Source: Tuctoria greenei (taxonomy: Eukaryota; Streptophyta; Magnoliopsida; Poales; Poaceae). Taken from it: 64,000 bases of DNA. Under the pieces are notes generated by a model, which made no database searches, was not told the origin of the DNA, and saw only the letters and a program-made list of their open reading frames with translations. The translations under genes and the position numbers were made by a program. The stretch's first letter is position 1. The number at the start of each line of letters is the position of its first letter. Shown here in pieces: positions 22,689 through 31,337 of this stretch. The DNA lies in assembly GCA_036927565.1 (NCBI GenBank), contig JAYESD010000004.1, positions 162,847,697 to 162,911,696 on the forward strand, given 5' to 3'.

Positions 22689-25103
22689 ATGTCGGACATG
22701 AAAGATGTTCAGAAAATCAACAACCAGGAAGAAGTAAACAAAGACAGGGACCAAAAGCTGGAAAAGTATCTCGAAGCAATTCAAGACTTCGATGATGATG
22801 ACGAGGAGACGCTGGAGCTGAAAGCACTACTCAGAAAGAAAGCACTTTCCAAAGGGAAAGCTAGAGTTGAAGAAAAGAAGAAGGGGAGTAGTCACACCGA
22901 CTACTCCCGATATCCTTTCAACTATGATCGTTTAAATTCTAACAACAGCCATTACCTATCTATTCCTCTTGGAAGAGCCCCACACTTGGATGGGAGTGAT
23001 TACTCCATGTGGAGGCAAAATATGAAGATGCACTTGATTTCCCTTAACCCAAGTTTATGGCATATTGTGTGCACAGGAATAGACATCCCAGATGACGACG
23101 AAGAGCTCACTCCAAGTCAAGAGCAAGCCATCCACAGAAACGCTCAAGCCGCAGCCGTGATCACCTCCTCTCTAAGTCGAGATGAATTCACAAAGGTGGA
23201 CGGACTGGAGATTGCCAAGGAAATATGGGACACACTACAAACAGCCCATGAAGGTGACCGGCATGTGCAGGAGGCCAAAATTGAAATGATTGAGGGCGAA
23301 CTAGGAAGGTTCGCAATTGAGGAAGACGAGTCTCCCCAAGACATGTACAACCGATTGAAGACACTTGTAAACAAGGTTCGATCATATGGGAGCAAGAAGT
23401 GGAATGACCACGAGGTTGTGAAGCTCATCCTTAGAGCCTTTATGCCTCGCAACGTCACACTATGCTCTATGATAAGAGAAATCCCCGGGTACAAGAGGAT
23501 GACTCCAGATGAATTGCTTGGCAAAATCATCAATTTTGAAATGATGGAGAAACAAGCCAAGCACGTCAAAGAAATAGCCGACCTCACATCGGCCAAGAAG
23601 AAGGGAGTTGCCTTAAAATCCACACTCAAACCTCTATCCAAAGAAGCAAGAGAAGCTCAGTTTGAGGAGGATAGCGATGACGAAAGCAGTGAGCTGGACG
23701 AAGAGGATATGATTTTGTTCATGAAAAAGTTCAAAAGAATAATGAAGAAAAGACAAGGAACAAAATCTGGTGAAGGCAAGTACAAGGAAAGGACAAAGCC
23801 GAAGATGAGGCGGGCATGCTATAATTGTGGTGAGTATAACCACTTTATAGTCGATTGCCCGTATGAGGACAACAAGAAGAAGAATAAAGAAACCAAGCCT
23901 CAACCGAAGAAATTCTTCAAAAAGAAGAAACAAGCTGAACAAGCACACATTGGAAAAGAGTGGGACTCAAACGATGAGTCCTCATCATCCAATGAAGAAG
24001 AGATGGCTAGCATAGCCATTGAAAGCTCGTCCAAGAATTCCACACTCTTCCCCACGCTCGGTGCAAAGAAGGGACATGGCACTTGCCTCATGGCAAAGGA
24101 AGGTAAACGCAAGGTAAACATCAAAACTCCTTCCATGCATTCGTACTCAAGTGATGATGAACTAGATTGTGATGATGAAGATATGTTAACTGGATTAGAT
24201 AGAAAAACTGCTGCTAAAATGAAATTTTTACTTGTCCAACTTGTTGAGAAGGAATCGCTAATTGATCGTCAAGAAGACATGATTATCTCCCAAAAGGAGA
24301 GGTATGTCGAACTTGACAATCTTCTAGTTCTTGAAAAGGAGAAAAACAACTCACTAGAGCTTGAGCTAGCTTCAAGCAAGAAAACTTGTTTGGAATTAAC
24401 CAACTCAAACGTTGAAATCAAGGATCAACTTGATGACCTGATCAAGGTCAACAAGATCCTTGAAGTGCAAGTTGAGTCACTCAAGCTAAGTGAACCTTCC
24501 TCCTCTTCAAGTCTACCTTCTCAACACACTTCAACTAATCCTGTTCATATGTGCAAATGTGGCAAAGTCGATATCAGCTTGAAGGAAAAGTCTATCTCCG
24601 CAAAGGCTAAAAATCCAACCCAATGTGGAATATTTGACAAGGAGAGGATCAACTATGCACGTAGTGCATACTTGGTCCAAAGACCTCCTAACGTCAAGTA
24701 TGGCATTGGTTACTCTTACGATGGAAAGCAAAATGCTGGAAGTCATAAGAATAACAAGGGAAGGATTACCTTTGTGAAGGGAGGACCCTCACAACCTGGT
24801 AACTCAAAAATTAAGAATCTGAACTCTCATAAACGTCGGACTAGTCCGGTGGAGGCCTGGACAAGTCCGGTCATTCGGACAAGTCCGGTTACCCAGACTA
24901 GTCCGATCCATAAACAACAACGACTCTTGTTCAAAACCTTTGATGCCTCTTATGTATTAATGAGAAACAATATTAGTAAAGTTTATGCTTACTATGCTGG
25001 GCCACGCCATGGGAACACAAAATCCCATGTGTGGGTGCCCAAATGTATTGTAACTAACCTCCAAGGACCCAAGCAAGCTTGGGTACCAAAAACCAAGGCA
25101 TAA
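22689..25103 (+). CDS. gag: Element B Gag (capsid/nucleocapsid), 804 aa
   Basis: This is the structural protein of the retrotransposon particle. The chosen ATG at 22689 begins MSDMKDVQ; an earlier non-ATG start would fall in the primer site. Domains: copia gag core from about residue 107 (MWRQNMKMHLISLNPSLW) to about 270; an acidic/basic linker; one zinc knuckle C377-x2-C380-x4-H385-x4-C390; Lys-rich tract; and a long coiled coil at about 505-600. Residues 717-740 hold four copies of TSPV/TSPI encoded by the LTR-type palindrome. The tail keeps VWVPK motifs shared with element C. It ends at TAA 25101-25103, just before pol in the +1 frame. Long Gag C-terminal extensions are typical of Sireviruses. 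Confidence 0.93.
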   Translation: MSDMKDVQKINNQEEVNKDRDQKLEKYLEAIQDFDDDDEETLELKALLRKKALSKGKARVEEKKKGSSHTDYSRYPFNYDRLNSNNSHYLSIPLGRAPHLDGSDYSMWRQNMKMHLISLNPSLWHIVCTGIDIPDDDEELTPSQEQAIHRNAQAAAVITSSLSRDEFTKVDGLEIAKEIWDTLQTAHEGDRHVQEAKIEMIEGELGRFAIEEDESPQDMYNRLKTLVNKVRSYGSKKWNDHEVVKLILRAFMPRNVTLCSMIREIPGYKRMTPDELLGKIINFEMMEKQAKHVKEIADLTSAKKKGVALKSTLKPLSKEAREAQFEEDSDDESSELDEEDMILFMKKFKRIMKKRQGTKSGEGKYKERTKPKMRRACYNCGEYNHFIVDCPYEDNKKKNKETKPQPKKFFKKKKQAEQAHIGKEWDSNDESSSSNEEEMASIAIESSSKNSTLFPTLGAKKGHGTCLMAKEGKRKVNIKTPSMHSYSSDDELDCDDEDMLTGLDRKTAAKMKFLLVQLVEKESLIDRQEDMIISQKERYVELDNLLVLEKEKNNSLELELASSKKTCLELTNSNVEIKDQLDDLIKVNKILEVQVESLKLSEPSSSSSLPSQHTSTNPVHMCKCGKVDISLKEKSISAKAKNPTQCGIFDKERINYARSAYLVQRPPNVKYGIGYSYDGKQNAGSHKNNKGRITFVKGGPSQPGNSKIKNLNSHKRRTSPVEAWTSPVIRTSPVTQTSPIHKQQRLLFKTFDASYVLMRNNISKVYAYYAGPRHGNTKSHVWVPKCIVTNLQGPKQAWVPKTKA
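24837..24906 (+). repeat. Palindrome units inside gag coding sequence
   Basis: Four units of the CGGACTAGTCCG / GGACAAGTCCG motif lie in the same reading frame and are translated as T-S-P-V or T-S-P-I. The homologous site of element C gag (about 19280, minus strand) lacks them. They appear to be an in-frame expansion of the same motif found in the LTRs. Confidence 0.93.
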
Positions 25104-25104
25104 T

Positions 25105-28100
25105 TTGTTTCTGCAGGCCTATTCCTCCGGTGGATCCAAATGGGTGCTAGATAGTGGATGCACCAACCACATGACTGGAGAAAAGAGGATGTTCGTGGAA
25201 TATGAAGAAAACGAGGACCCAAACAAAGGCATCTACTTCGGAGATAATAGTCAAGGAAGGGTGCTCGGTACTGGTAAAATAGCAATATCCTCTGAACACA
25301 CTCTTTCTCATGTTCTACATGTTGAATCTTCAGATTATAACCTGCTGTCCATATCTCAATTATGTGACAAAGGTTATAATTGCTTGTTTACTAACGAGGG
25401 TGTGACCGTCTCAAGGAGGAGTGATGGTTCCGTTGCATTCAAGGGTATGTTAAAGGGAAAGCTTTACCTTGTTGACTTCAACAACGATAAAGCCGAACTC
25501 GACACATGCTTGATTGCAAAAACCAACATGGGTTGGCTGTGGCATAGACGGCTAGCACATGTTGGTATGAGGAATCTTCAAAAACTCCTCAAGGGCGATC
25601 ACATCCGAGGTTTGAAAGATGTTGTTTTTGAGAAAGACAGGCCTTGTAGCGCGTGCCAAGCTGGGAAGCAAGTAGGAGCACATCATCCTGCAAAAAACAT
25701 TATGACTACGACAAGACCGCTCGAACTACTTCATATGGACTTGTTTGGTCCAATTGCTTACATAATCATCGGCGGTAATAAATACGGTTTAGTCATTATT
25801 GATGATTTTTCCCGCTTCACTTGGGTGTTCTTTTTGCATGACAAGTCAGAAACACAAGGAACGCTCAATAAATTCTTCAAGCGAGCTCAAAACGAGTTCT
25901 CACTATCGATCAAGAGTATTCGGAGCGACAACGGCACGGAGTTCAAGAACATACAAGTGGAGGAGTACCTTGATGAGGAGGGAATCAAGCACGAATTTTC
26001 AGCACCATACTCTCCACAACAAAATGGAGTCGCCGAAAGGAAGAACGGAACGCTCATAGAGATGGCAAGAACAATGCTCGATGAATACAAGACTTCGGAT
26101 CGATTTTGGACGGAAGCGATTAACACCGCTTGCCACGCCGCAAATCGACTCTACCTTCATCGACTACTCAAGAAGACTCCTTATGAGCTACTCACCGGTA
26201 ACAAACCCAACATTTCATATTTTCGAGTTTTTGGCTCTCCATGTTATATCTTGAACAAGAAACCCAGGACTTCAAAGTCCGCTTCGAAGTCCGATGAAGG
26301 TTTCCTTCTTGGCTATGATTCGAACACTTACGCCTATCGTGTTTTCAACAAGGCCTCCGGACTTGTTGAAGTGGCACGTGACGTAGTGTTCGATGAAACT
26401 AATGGCTCCCAAAAAGAGCAAGTTGATCAATGTGAATTAGGTAAAGAAGAAGCCCCTTATCAAGCATTGAAGAGAATGGCTCTAGGCGAAGTGCGTCCAC
26501 AAGAGTCATCGTCACAAATACAAGAGGAAAGTGAACCACAAGAGGAGATCAACAATCAAGGCGAAGTCTCGATACAAGATCAATCACAAGAATATGAAGA
26601 TGATCAACAAATCAACGAAGGCAACCACTCAGGGGGAGAAGAAAATGATCACCAACACTCAACTTCCCAAGTGCCACACCCAAGAGTACACCAGCGCACT
26701 CAAAAGGATCACCCAATCGACAACATCATCGGTGATATCCAAAAGGGAGTAACCACTAGATCTCGTATAGCTAATTTTTGTGAGCATTACTCGTTTGTCT
26801 CCTTTTTGGAACCACGCAGGACTGAGGATGCATTGAAGGATCCGGACTGGGTGCTGGCAATGCAAGAAGAGTTGAACAACTTCAAGAGAAACGAGGTTTG
26901 GGAACTTGTGGAAAGACCCAATGCAAACATAGTGGGCACCAAGTGGGTCTTCCGCAACAAGCAAGACGAACATGGGGTGGTGACAAGAAACAAGGCACGA
27001 CTTGTGGCCAAAGGTTACTCACAAGTCGAAGGTTTGGATTTTGATGAGACTTTTGCTCCAGTAGCTAGGCTTGAATCAATTAGAATATTACTTGCATATG
27101 CTACTCACCATGATTTCAAGCTGTACCAAATGGACGTGAAAAGCGCCTTCCTCAATGGACCGATCAAGGAAGAGGTGTACGTGGAGCAACCACCCGGATT
27201 TGAAGACGAAGAGTTCCCTGACCACGTGTATAAACTGCGTAAGGCTCTCTATGGCCTCAAACAAGCTCCTAGAGCTTGGTATGAGTGTCTTAGAGATTTT
27301 TTAATTGATAATGGCTTTCAGATTGGGAAAGTAGATTATACATTATTCACGAAAAACCTAGATAATGATCTTTTTATTTGCCAAATCTATGTTGATGACA
27401 TAATTTTTGGGTCAACTAACCAATCTTTCTGTGAAGAATTTAGTAGAATTATGACAGACAGGTTTGAAATGTCAATGATGGGAGAATTGAAGTACTTCTT
27501 GGGATTCCAAGTGCGGCAACAAAAGGAAGGAACATTCATAAGCCAAACCAAGTACACGCAGGACATACTCAAGAAGTTTGGCATGGACAAGGCAAAGCCC
27601 ATAAAGACGCCCATGGCTTCGAATGGCCACTTAGATCTCAATGAAGATGGACCGAGCGTCGACCAAAAGGTATATCGCTCCATGATTGGATATTTACTTT
27701 ACTTATGTGCATCTAGGCCAGATATTATGTTGAGTGTATGTTTGTGTGCAAGATTTCAAGCCAACCCTAAGGAATGTCACTTGACAGCCGTAAAAAGAAT
27801 CTTGAGATATTTAGTTCATACACCCAACCTTGGTCTGTGGTACCCAAAAGGCTCCAAATTAAATCTCATTGGTTACTCCGATGCAGATTATGCCGGGTGC
27901 AAAGTTGATAGAAAAAGCACCTCTGGCACATGCCAATTCCTAGGAAGATCCTTGGTTTCTTGGTCATCTAAGAAACAAAATTCCATTGCTTTATCCACAG
28001 CCGAAGCGGAGTATGTTGCATCCGGGAGTTGTTGTGCACAACTCCTTTGGATGCGACAAACTCTAAGGGATTACGGTTACAATATGAACCATATTCCTCT

Positions 28101-28341
28101 CCTTTATGACAATGAGAGTGCCATTAAAATAGCCCACAATCCAGTTGAGCACTCTAGGACTAAACACATAGACATAAGACATAATTTCTTGAGAGACCAT
28201 TCCATGAAAGGAGACATAACCATCTCACATGTCAACACACAAAAACAATTGGCCGACATATTCACCAAGCCACTTGATGAAAAGCGTTTTTGCGAACTCC
28301 GAAATGAGCTAAATATTCTTGATTCTCGGAGTGTGGCTTGA
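25105..28341 (+). CDS. pol: Element B Pol polyprotein (PR-IN-RT-RH), 1078 codons
   Basis: This supplies all enzymes of copia retrotransposition. Residues below count from codon 25105 (a TTG, not a proven start). Protease: DSG at 16-18. Pre-integrase finger: HRRLAH (147-152) and C181/C184. Integrase catalytic D212, D275 and E311 with RSDNGTEF and NGVAERKN. Reverse transcriptase: YQMDVKSAFLNG, LYGLKQAPRAWY and YVDD at 762-765. RNase H: SDADYAG near 923 and the terminal FTKPL. The frame is open in full. Relative to gag it is +1, and its frame opens after a stop at 25051-25053, giving about 50 bases of overlap with gag. Expression needs frameshifting, splicing or re-initiation; which one is unknown. 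Confidence 0.95.
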   Translation: MFLQAYSSGGSKWVLDSGCTNHMTGEKRMFVEYEENEDPNKGIYFGDNSQGRVLGTGKIAISSEHTLSHVLHVESSDYNLLSISQLCDKGYNCLFTNEGVTVSRRSDGSVAFKGMLKGKLYLVDFNNDKAELDTCLIAKTNMGWLWHRRLAHVGMRNLQKLLKGDHIRGLKDVVFEKDRPCSACQAGKQVGAHHPAKNIMTTTRPLELLHMDLFGPIAYIIIGGNKYGLVIIDDFSRFTWVFFLHDKSETQGTLNKFFKRAQNEFSLSIKSIRSDNGTEFKNIQVEEYLDEEGIKHEFSAPYSPQQNGVAERKNGTLIEMARTMLDEYKTSDRFWTEAINTACHAANRLYLHRLLKKTPYELLTGNKPNISYFRVFGSPCYILNKKPRTSKSASKSDEGFLLGYDSNTYAYRVFNKASGLVEVARDVVFDETNGSQKEQVDQCELGKEEAPYQALKRMALGEVRPQESSSQIQEESEPQEEINNQGEVSIQDQSQEYEDDQQINEGNHSGGEENDHQHSTSQVPHPRVHQRTQKDHPIDNIIGDIQKGVTTRSRIANFCEHYSFVSFLEPRRTEDALKDPDWVLAMQEELNNFKRNEVWELVERPNANIVGTKWVFRNKQDEHGVVTRNKARLVAKGYSQVEGLDFDETFAPVARLESIRILLAYATHHDFKLYQMDVKSAFLNGPIKEEVYVEQPPGFEDEEFPDHVYKLRKALYGLKQAPRAWYECLRDFLIDNGFQIGKVDYTLFTKNLDNDLFICQIYVDDIIFGSTNQSFCEEFSRIMTDRFEMSMMGELKYFLGFQVRQQKEGTFISQTKYTQDILKKFGMDKAKPIKTPMASNGHLDLNEDGPSVDQKVYRSMIGYLLYLCASRPDIMLSVCLCARFQANPKECHLTAVKRILRYLVHTPNLGLWYPKGSKLNLIGYSDADYAGCKVDRKSTSGTCQFLGRSLVSWSSKKQNSIALSTAEAEYVASGSCCAQLLWMRQTLRDYGYNMNHIPLLYDNESAIKIAHNPVEHSRTKHIDIRHNFLRDHSMKGDITISHVNTQKQLADIFTKPLDEKRFCELRNELNILDSRSVA

Positions 28342-29324
28342 AAAGTTGCATACCTGTATGATTACTTCAAAATGTTGATTGATTTGTGAAAATTACCCCT
28401 CCCTATTTTTTCTCTCGAAAAAAACTATGTCAATTATTAGATCTTGATGAATTTTGATCATTGTATGATTGTTGTATGCTTACTGGTCAAATTCATCAAG
28501 ATTGCTTGAATTGTTTTGCCTCTCTATTCTCTATTATTGAACCTTTAAATATATATGAATGGGCTATGCAATTCTTTCCTGGTAACCATGGACTAGTCCG
28601 TGGTTATCCGGACTAGTCCGCCCATGCAGACTAGTCCGCAGAGTGCCGGTTAGGCCGGACTAGTCCGACGGACCACGGACTAGTCCGATATAGGTCTTTG
28701 GATGACTTCGGACTAGTCCGGTCGAGTCCGGACTTGTCTGATTTCTCGTGTCCATAACCCTAGCCGCCACCAAACCCTAATCCACTCATCCCCACATTTG
28801 CTCACGCCTTTCTCTCTCTTGCACTCGAGCTCCCAAAGCAATCTCTTGTGTCCTCCGTCGAAAAGCCACAAGTTTGGGCGGAGATCAAGGTTGAAGACTT
28901 GGGGATTGATTCCACCGGACAAGTCCGGCCTCAAACCCCCAAAACTTCAAGTCTCCAACGATTTCTTCGGTAAAAACCTTCAAAGCCCTAGAAATTGTAT
29001 TTTTCTCAATCATTGATCGTTTGGCCTAGCACCCTGCACTAGTTACATGTTTATCTGATGTACTACGTGTATGCTAGACTAGAATTGCATTAGAGACTGT
29101 GTCCAGTTCAATCTGTTAGGTTTTTGAGGATGAACACCGGACTAGTCCGGTCCATGCACGGACAAGTCCGGTACCCCGGACTAGTCCGTGCCGAGGCACC
29201 GGACAAGTCCGAAGTTTCTGAACCTAAACCTAGTTCCTCAATTCCCTAATGCCATCCATTACTATCATGTCTCACCTATGCCTTGCATAACTTGTCATTT
29301 TTCTTGCTCATTCATTCTCAGATC
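28342..29324 (+). other. Spacer between B pol and third ORF, with palindromes
   Basis: This stretch of about 980 bases is noncoding as far as I can tell. CGGACTAGTCCG-type units cluster near 28590-28740, 28915-28928 and 29125-29210. An RNA leader or promoter for the third ORF could lie here, since the stretch CCACTCATCCCCACATTTGC to ATG is long and lacks a pol-frame extension, but no TATA box was certain. Short open frames here look like chance. Confidence 0.6.
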
Positions 29325-30887
29325 ATGTCGAGCTCCGACAACGAAATCTCCGACTTTGAGGCCGAGTTGGATCACGAGGTGGCATCTCGGTCCTCGGCGG
29401 GTCTTGGCAAGAAACGCCAAGAAAGACCTTCCGAGCCTGCTACTTCCCCTCCCCAGGTTCAGAGGAAGGTCTGTGCCAAGAAGCCCGCCTCGAAGGCTGC
29501 TACACCTTCAAGCGGCCTTCGGCAAGCAAAGGGAAAGGGCAAGGGAGTTGCAACGGGGCTAGTTGGGCCCTTGAGGCTCCATGCTCCCAGGGAAGGGGTC
29601 CGGGACCCCACTGAGGAGAAGTTCAACGGAAAAGGCAGTGATTCTGCAGCAAAATACAGGAGCATTGACTGGTATGGCAGGCCAAAGCAAGCTGTCGATA
29701 GAAGGTTTTGGTGCAACTTCCATGCAGACTTCTACAAATCAGTGTACCTCCAGATGAAGACACCGGTGGTGCGCAGTCAGTGGATTGACTGGGCCCACCT
29801 AGAGAAGAAGAAGTGCTCAGCCTTTGATGAGGTCATTGCTGCAGCTGAGAGGCATGGCTTGAAGGATCTCTTTGCCTTCAGGCATAACTGGAATGATGAA
29901 GTGATTGCACAGTTTTTTGCAACGTGCCACTTCTCAAGTGAGGATGAAGAGAGTGTTACTTGGATGACACATGGATCTAAGTATAGTATCACTCAAGAAG
30001 AGTTCAATAATCTACTCCACCTGGACACCTCTGGACCTGACAGGCTGATCATCCACAACATTGGTGTCATGGAGAAGGATAGGATGAAATTCCTATATGA
30101 GCCTAACTCAAAGTATGTTCCTCCCTCTACAAAGCACATGAAACCATTCTTTGTGGTCCTCAACAGAGTGCTGAGGAAGACTATTGCTCCTAAAGATGGA
30201 GATGCTGGGAGCGTGCAGGGTTACCTCAGAACCCTAATGAGAGTCATAAGCAGGGACCGTCCATTTGATGTAGCGGAGTACATTTGGAATGATATGGTCA
30301 ACATATCCTGTACGCCTAACAGGTCATGTGGCTATGCTCCCTACCTCATGTATGTTATTGAGAAAGTCACAGGTATTGAGTTCATGAAGGATGTGGAGCA
30401 CACCCCCTTGAGGCCTCAGAAGCCTCAACCAGTGAGCATCCAGGCTGCTCCCTCACCGGTCTCCAGTCCCGAGGTACCGACAAGAGCAATAAGCAGTGCC
30501 AGGGAGGTCCCTACCTCTAGGGAAGCTCCTCAGGGAGGATCCGCCAGTGGGATCCTCAAATACTTGTCAGCAATCTTCTCCTCCTGCAAAAAGACCGAAG
30601 TACAGGTCCACAAACTCAACAAGAAAAGAAAGGAGGACATGAAGTATATAAATACCAATGTTGAGCAAATCTGCCGGAAGCTGGAGATCGACCCCATTGG
30701 ATCTCCAGTGATATCTGAGGAGTCTGACCCGGATTTCACCGAGCTCGGGCCCTTGACCCCTTCCGAGCTTGCCTATTTTGGCATTGGGGGCTCGAGCAGC
30801 TCCGCTCCTCCTCCTCCCTCTCCTCCTCGTCAAGCCGAAAGTGAAGAAGATGAAGACGATGACGAGAGGACCGACAGTGAAGAGTGA
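29325..30887 (+). CDS. Element B third ORF, 520 aa, unknown function
   Basis: This intact ORF lies between pol and the 3' LTR. The ATG follows a gap from pol and begins MSSSDNEISDFEAEL. The layout is a basic, low-complexity N-terminus (about 1-100), then a folded-looking core of about 110-360. The core contains RRFWCNFHADFY, a VTWMTHGSKYSITQEEF segment, NRVLRKTIAPKDGDAG and CTPNRSCGYAPY. A variable linker, a Lys-rich segment and an acidic tail with a PPPPSPP stretch follow. I see no signal peptide or membrane segment, so it does not look like an envelope protein despite its env-like position. The core vaguely resembles domains annotated in databases as putative plant transposon proteins. Broken relatives lie at 37550-40096 and 53157-54290. 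Confidence 0.85.
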   Translation: MSSSDNEISDFEAELDHEVASRSSAGLGKKRQERPSEPATSPPQVQRKVCAKKPASKAATPSSGLRQAKGKGKGVATGLVGPLRLHAPREGVRDPTEEKFNGKGSDSAAKYRSIDWYGRPKQAVDRRFWCNFHADFYKSVYLQMKTPVVRSQWIDWAHLEKKKCSAFDEVIAAAERHGLKDLFAFRHNWNDEVIAQFFATCHFSSEDEESVTWMTHGSKYSITQEEFNNLLHLDTSGPDRLIIHNIGVMEKDRMKFLYEPNSKYVPPSTKHMKPFFVVLNRVLRKTIAPKDGDAGSVQGYLRTLMRVISRDRPFDVAEYIWNDMVNISCTPNRSCGYAPYLMYVIEKVTGIEFMKDVEHTPLRPQKPQPVSIQAAPSPVSSPEVPTRAISSAREVPTSREAPQGGSASGILKYLSAIFSSCKKTEVQVHKLNKKRKEDMKYINTNVEQICRKLEIDPIGSPVISEESDPDFTELGPLTPSELAYFGIGGSSSSAPPPPSPPRQAESEEDEDDDERTDSEE

Positions 30888-31337
30888 AGACCCTAGGACC
30901 CTCATCTCCTTCTTTTTGGTGTCTTGATGCCAAAGGGGGAGAGATTGAGGGGGAGTCTTAGCTTTAGCTGTGATAGGGTGCGAGGAGAGAGTTCTCTTTA
31001 TCTTTTATTTGTGGTTGTAATAGCTTAACTCTGTTTTCATATTAAATTTGGTCCTGTGATGAATTGCTTAATTTATTTGGAGTGTGTGATGAAAACTGTG
31101 TTTTTGCCCCTGGAATGTCATATGCATTTGATATCTGTTGGTAATGCAAATTCTGTCATTCTCAATGTATTCATGCACTTAGTATGCATCCCACCATAAA
31201 GAATGCACATATGGATAATTCTCTTGTTGCTTGATGTATTTTTGAGTCATATGTGCATAATTTATGAAAATCTCATTTTTTTGCCTTATTTTGTGAAATC
31301 TCAATTGGTTGTCATCAATCACCAAAAAGGGGGAGAT
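30888..31337 (+). other. B 3' noncoding region with two polypurine tracts
   Basis: Directly after the third ORF is an internal purine tract (about 30934-30956, AAAGGGGGAGAGATTGAGGG). The primer tract proper is AAAAAGGGGGAGAT at 31324-31337, abutting the 3' LTR. Element G shows the same pair (about 54335 and 54748). No gene was seen between them. Confidence 0.8.

Noticed and set aside
29325..30887. Envelope gene
   Set aside because: The position would fit an env-like ORF, but no signal peptide, membrane span or glycoprotein features are visible.
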